From NCBI GenBank assembly GCA_937902055.1, contig CALGUJ010000092.1, positions 1 through 5,046 of the forward strand: DNA of 5,046 nucleotides, in the 5' to 3' direction. The stretch comes from an uncultured Pelolinea sp. GTDB lineage: Bacteria; Chloroflexota; Anaerolineae; Anaerolineales; Anaerolineaceae. The notes below the pieces were generated by a model. The model ran no database searches. It was given only the letters and a program-made list of their open reading frames with translations, and was not told the DNA's origin. Below, piece by piece: positions 3,652 to 5,046 of this stretch. The first letter of the stretch is position 1, and every line of letters begins with the position of its first letter. The translations under genes were made by a program, and so were the position numbers.

Positions 3652-4575
3652 ATGCAATCCAATTCACCTAAAGCCTTTCGCTGCGGCATGGCCGCTGTTG
3701 CCGGCCGCCCCAACGTCGGCAAGTCCACATTAATCAACACCCTGCTGGGTCAAAAAATCGCGGCGGTCTCTCCCAAACCGCAGACCACGCGCGTCAACCA
3801 GTTGGGAATACTGACCGCCGAATCCTTCCAGGTGGTTTTTATCGACACGCCAGGCCTGCACAATCCTCACCATAAATTGGGCGAAAGCATGAACGCGGTG
3901 GCGCGCGAAGCTCTGCAGGAGGCCGATCTGATCCTGTGGCTGGTAGACGCGAGCCAGCCGCCGCACGAGGAAGACCAGATCATCACCGGGCACCTGGCCG
4001 AACTCGCCAGCCTGCCGCTGGTGATCCAGGTGCTGAACAAGAGCGACCTGGTCAACGCCGAAGTGCTGGCGCAGCGCAGAGCAGAATACGCGCGCCTGTT
4101 CCCCAACGTGCACCAGATGGCGGCCAGCGCCTTGAGCGGAGCGGGGTTGGGCGAACTGCTGGAAACCGTGGTGCGCGAGCTGCCGGAAGGCGAGGCGCTT
4201 TACCCTGCCGACCAGGTGACCGACCAGTACGAGCGCGAGATCGCCGCCGACCTGATCCGCGAAGCCGCCTTGCAGCACCTGCGCGAAGAGGTGCCCTACG
4301 CGCTGGCGGTGCGCGTGGACCAGTACCAGGAGCGCGGCGAATCCGGAGCGTTCATATCCGCCACGCTGTTCGTTGAAAAAGAATCCCAAAAGGGGATCGT
4401 GATCGGCAAAGGCGGCGCCATGCTGAAGACCATCGGCCAGAGCGCCCGCAGCGCCATCGAAACCATGTCCGCGCGCAAGGTGTTCCTGGAATTGCGCGTC
4501 AAGGTCAGCAAGAACTGGCGCAGCAATCCGGCCTTCCTGAAACAGATGGGCTACCCGGAGACAGGCGGGGGATGA
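3652..4575 (+). CDS. era: GTPase Era
   Basis: Essential GTPase that binds 16S rRNA and the 30S subunit and helps ribosome maturation and cell-cycle control. The 307 residues match the usual length. GTP-binding motifs in order: G1 GRPNVGKS (18-25), G2 with PQTTR (43-47), G3 DTPG (65-68), G4 NKSD (129-132), G5 SAL (159-161). A C-terminal KH-type RNA-binding domain follows (about 200-290), with IVIGKGGAMLK (249-259) and the typical ending ELRVKVSKNWRSNP. Start ATG 3652; ATG 3688 (Met13) is possible but less natural since Era proteins normally have about 8-12 residues before the P-loop strand. The gene follows the alkyltransferase by 46 bases and overlaps the next gene by four bases (ATGA), implying translational coupling downstream. 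Confidence 0.97.
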   Translation: MQSNSPKAFRCGMAAVAGRPNVGKSTLINTLLGQKIAAVSPKPQTTRVNQLGILTAESFQVVFIDTPGLHNPHHKLGESMNAVAREALQEADLILWLVDASQPPHEEDQIITGHLAELASLPLVIQVLNKSDLVNAEVLAQRRAEYARLFPNVHQMAASALSGAGLGELLETVVRELPEGEALYPADQVTDQYEREIAADLIREAALQHLREEVPYALAVRVDQYQERGESGAFISATLFVEKESQKGIVIGKGGAMLKTIGQSARSAIETMSARKVFLELRVKVSKNWRSNPAFLKQMGYPETGGG

Positions 4576-5046
4576 TGCCCGCGCCCTGGCTGCCGGTTTT
4601 CCTGCTTTTGGCGGCTGCCGATTGGCTGGCGCTGTGGCAGGGCTGGCAGCGGGTGAACTACTTAACCAAGCCGGCGGCCATGCTGGCGCTGCTGATCGGT
4701 TTCGGCTGGCAGGGGCATTTCGCCGGCAGCCTGCTGTGGGTAGGGTTGGGATTCGGTTTTTCTCTTTTAGGGGACATTTTTCTGCTGCTTTCGCACGGCT
4801 GGTTCATCTACGGCCTGGCGGCTTTCCTGCTGGCGCACATCAGTTATATCATCGGATTCCTTTTCCCCTGCCCGGAATTGAATCCGATATGCTGGCTGCC
4901 GGCGTTGGCTATCCTGGTTGGTTGGCGGGTGATCACCGGCAAGCTGAAACTGGCCATGCGGTTCCCCGGCCCGCAAGCCCGCATGCAGCGCCCGGCTGAG
5001 CTTTACGGCGCGCTGCTGGGGCTGATGCTATTCGCAACGCTGGCCA
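4572..5046 (+). CDS. YhhN/TMEM86-family membrane protein, lysoplasmalogenase-like (runs off right edge)
   Basis: Multi-pass inner-membrane protein of the YhhN family, whose characterised animal members (TMEM86) hydrolyse the vinyl-ether bond of lysoplasmalogens; the bacterial role is less clear. The visible 158 residues are strongly hydrophobic with about six membrane segments (roughly 5-22, 35-50, 52-73, 77-98, 106-122, 142-158). Family hallmarks seen: YLTKP (30-34), FSLLGDIFLLL (63-73, Asp68 a likely catalytic residue) and FIYGLAAFLLAHISY (78-92, His89). YhhN proteins are usually about 210-240 residues, so the last third is missing. Start ATG 4572 overlaps the era stop by four bases; an adjacent ATG at 4575 is equally possible. 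A GGAG lies at 4557-4560, 11 or 14 bases upstream. Expression is likely coupled to era. Confidence 0.85.
   Translation, partial: MMPAPWLPVFLLLAAADWLALWQGWQRVNYLTKPAAMLALLIGFGWQGHFAGSLLWVGLGFGFSLLGDIFLLLSHGWFIYGLAAFLLAHISYIIGFLFPCPELNPICWLPALAILVGWRVITGKLKLAMRFPGPQARMQRPAELYGALLGLMLFATLA

Noticed and set aside
3730..4389. Long minus-strand ORF and the plus-strand 3936-4376 ORF inside era
   Set aside because: Shadows of the GC-rich era frame; the products are Arg/Gln/Ala-rich with no motifs, while the era frame has all five G motifs and the KH domain.

Overview
The window looks like chromosomal DNA from a fairly GC-rich bacterium. An environmental Chloroflexota of Anaerolineae type would fit, but this is only an impression from protein style (an FGTDGWR-type phosphohexomutase, a BMP-like lipoprotein, promoters set close to start codons). 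No rRNA, tRNA or CRISPR is visible.

Layout. Minus strand 1-472: N-terminal part of a phosphoglucomutase/phosphomannomutase. Divergent from it, plus strand 630-1661: a lipoprotein with a periplasmic-binding-protein (BMP/PnrA-like) appearance. Between them lies a compact promoter region with a terminator-like hairpin and a possible mini-ORF in the mutase leader. 1662-1778 is non-coding and holds a probable terminator region and a palindromic dispersed repeat. 1779-2760 is the most unusual part: an AT-rich minus-strand gene for a REP-associated tyrosine transposase (RAYT, HUH/Y1 family) flanked on both sides by at least ten copies of short palindromes. The best copies carry a GTAG tetranucleotide at the foot of a 9-2-9 hairpin, the known layout of RAYT-recognised REP sequences. 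2761-3053 is non-coding, with two hairpins, an 11-bp tandem repeat and a promoter. Plus strand 3054-4575: O6-alkylguanine-DNA alkyltransferase, then GTPase Era, then from 4572 a YhhN-family membrane protein that runs off the right edge.

How it fits together. The right-hand genes are housekeeping (DNA alkylation repair, 30S ribosome maturation, membrane lipid metabolism) and probably form one transcription unit with an internal promoter before era. The left-hand pair is divergently transcribed from overlapping promoters. The RAYT/REP locus sits between these two blocks like an insertion into an intergenic space. Its hairpin stems change in a compensated way (CATAT/ATATG, CATTT/AAATG, GGATT/AATCC) while the GTAG foot, the basal base pairs and the two-base centre stay put, so the structure appears to have been what was selected or copied. 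Several copies are decayed, mainly by C-to-T changes. I consider this locus the best candidate for a little-described system in the window.
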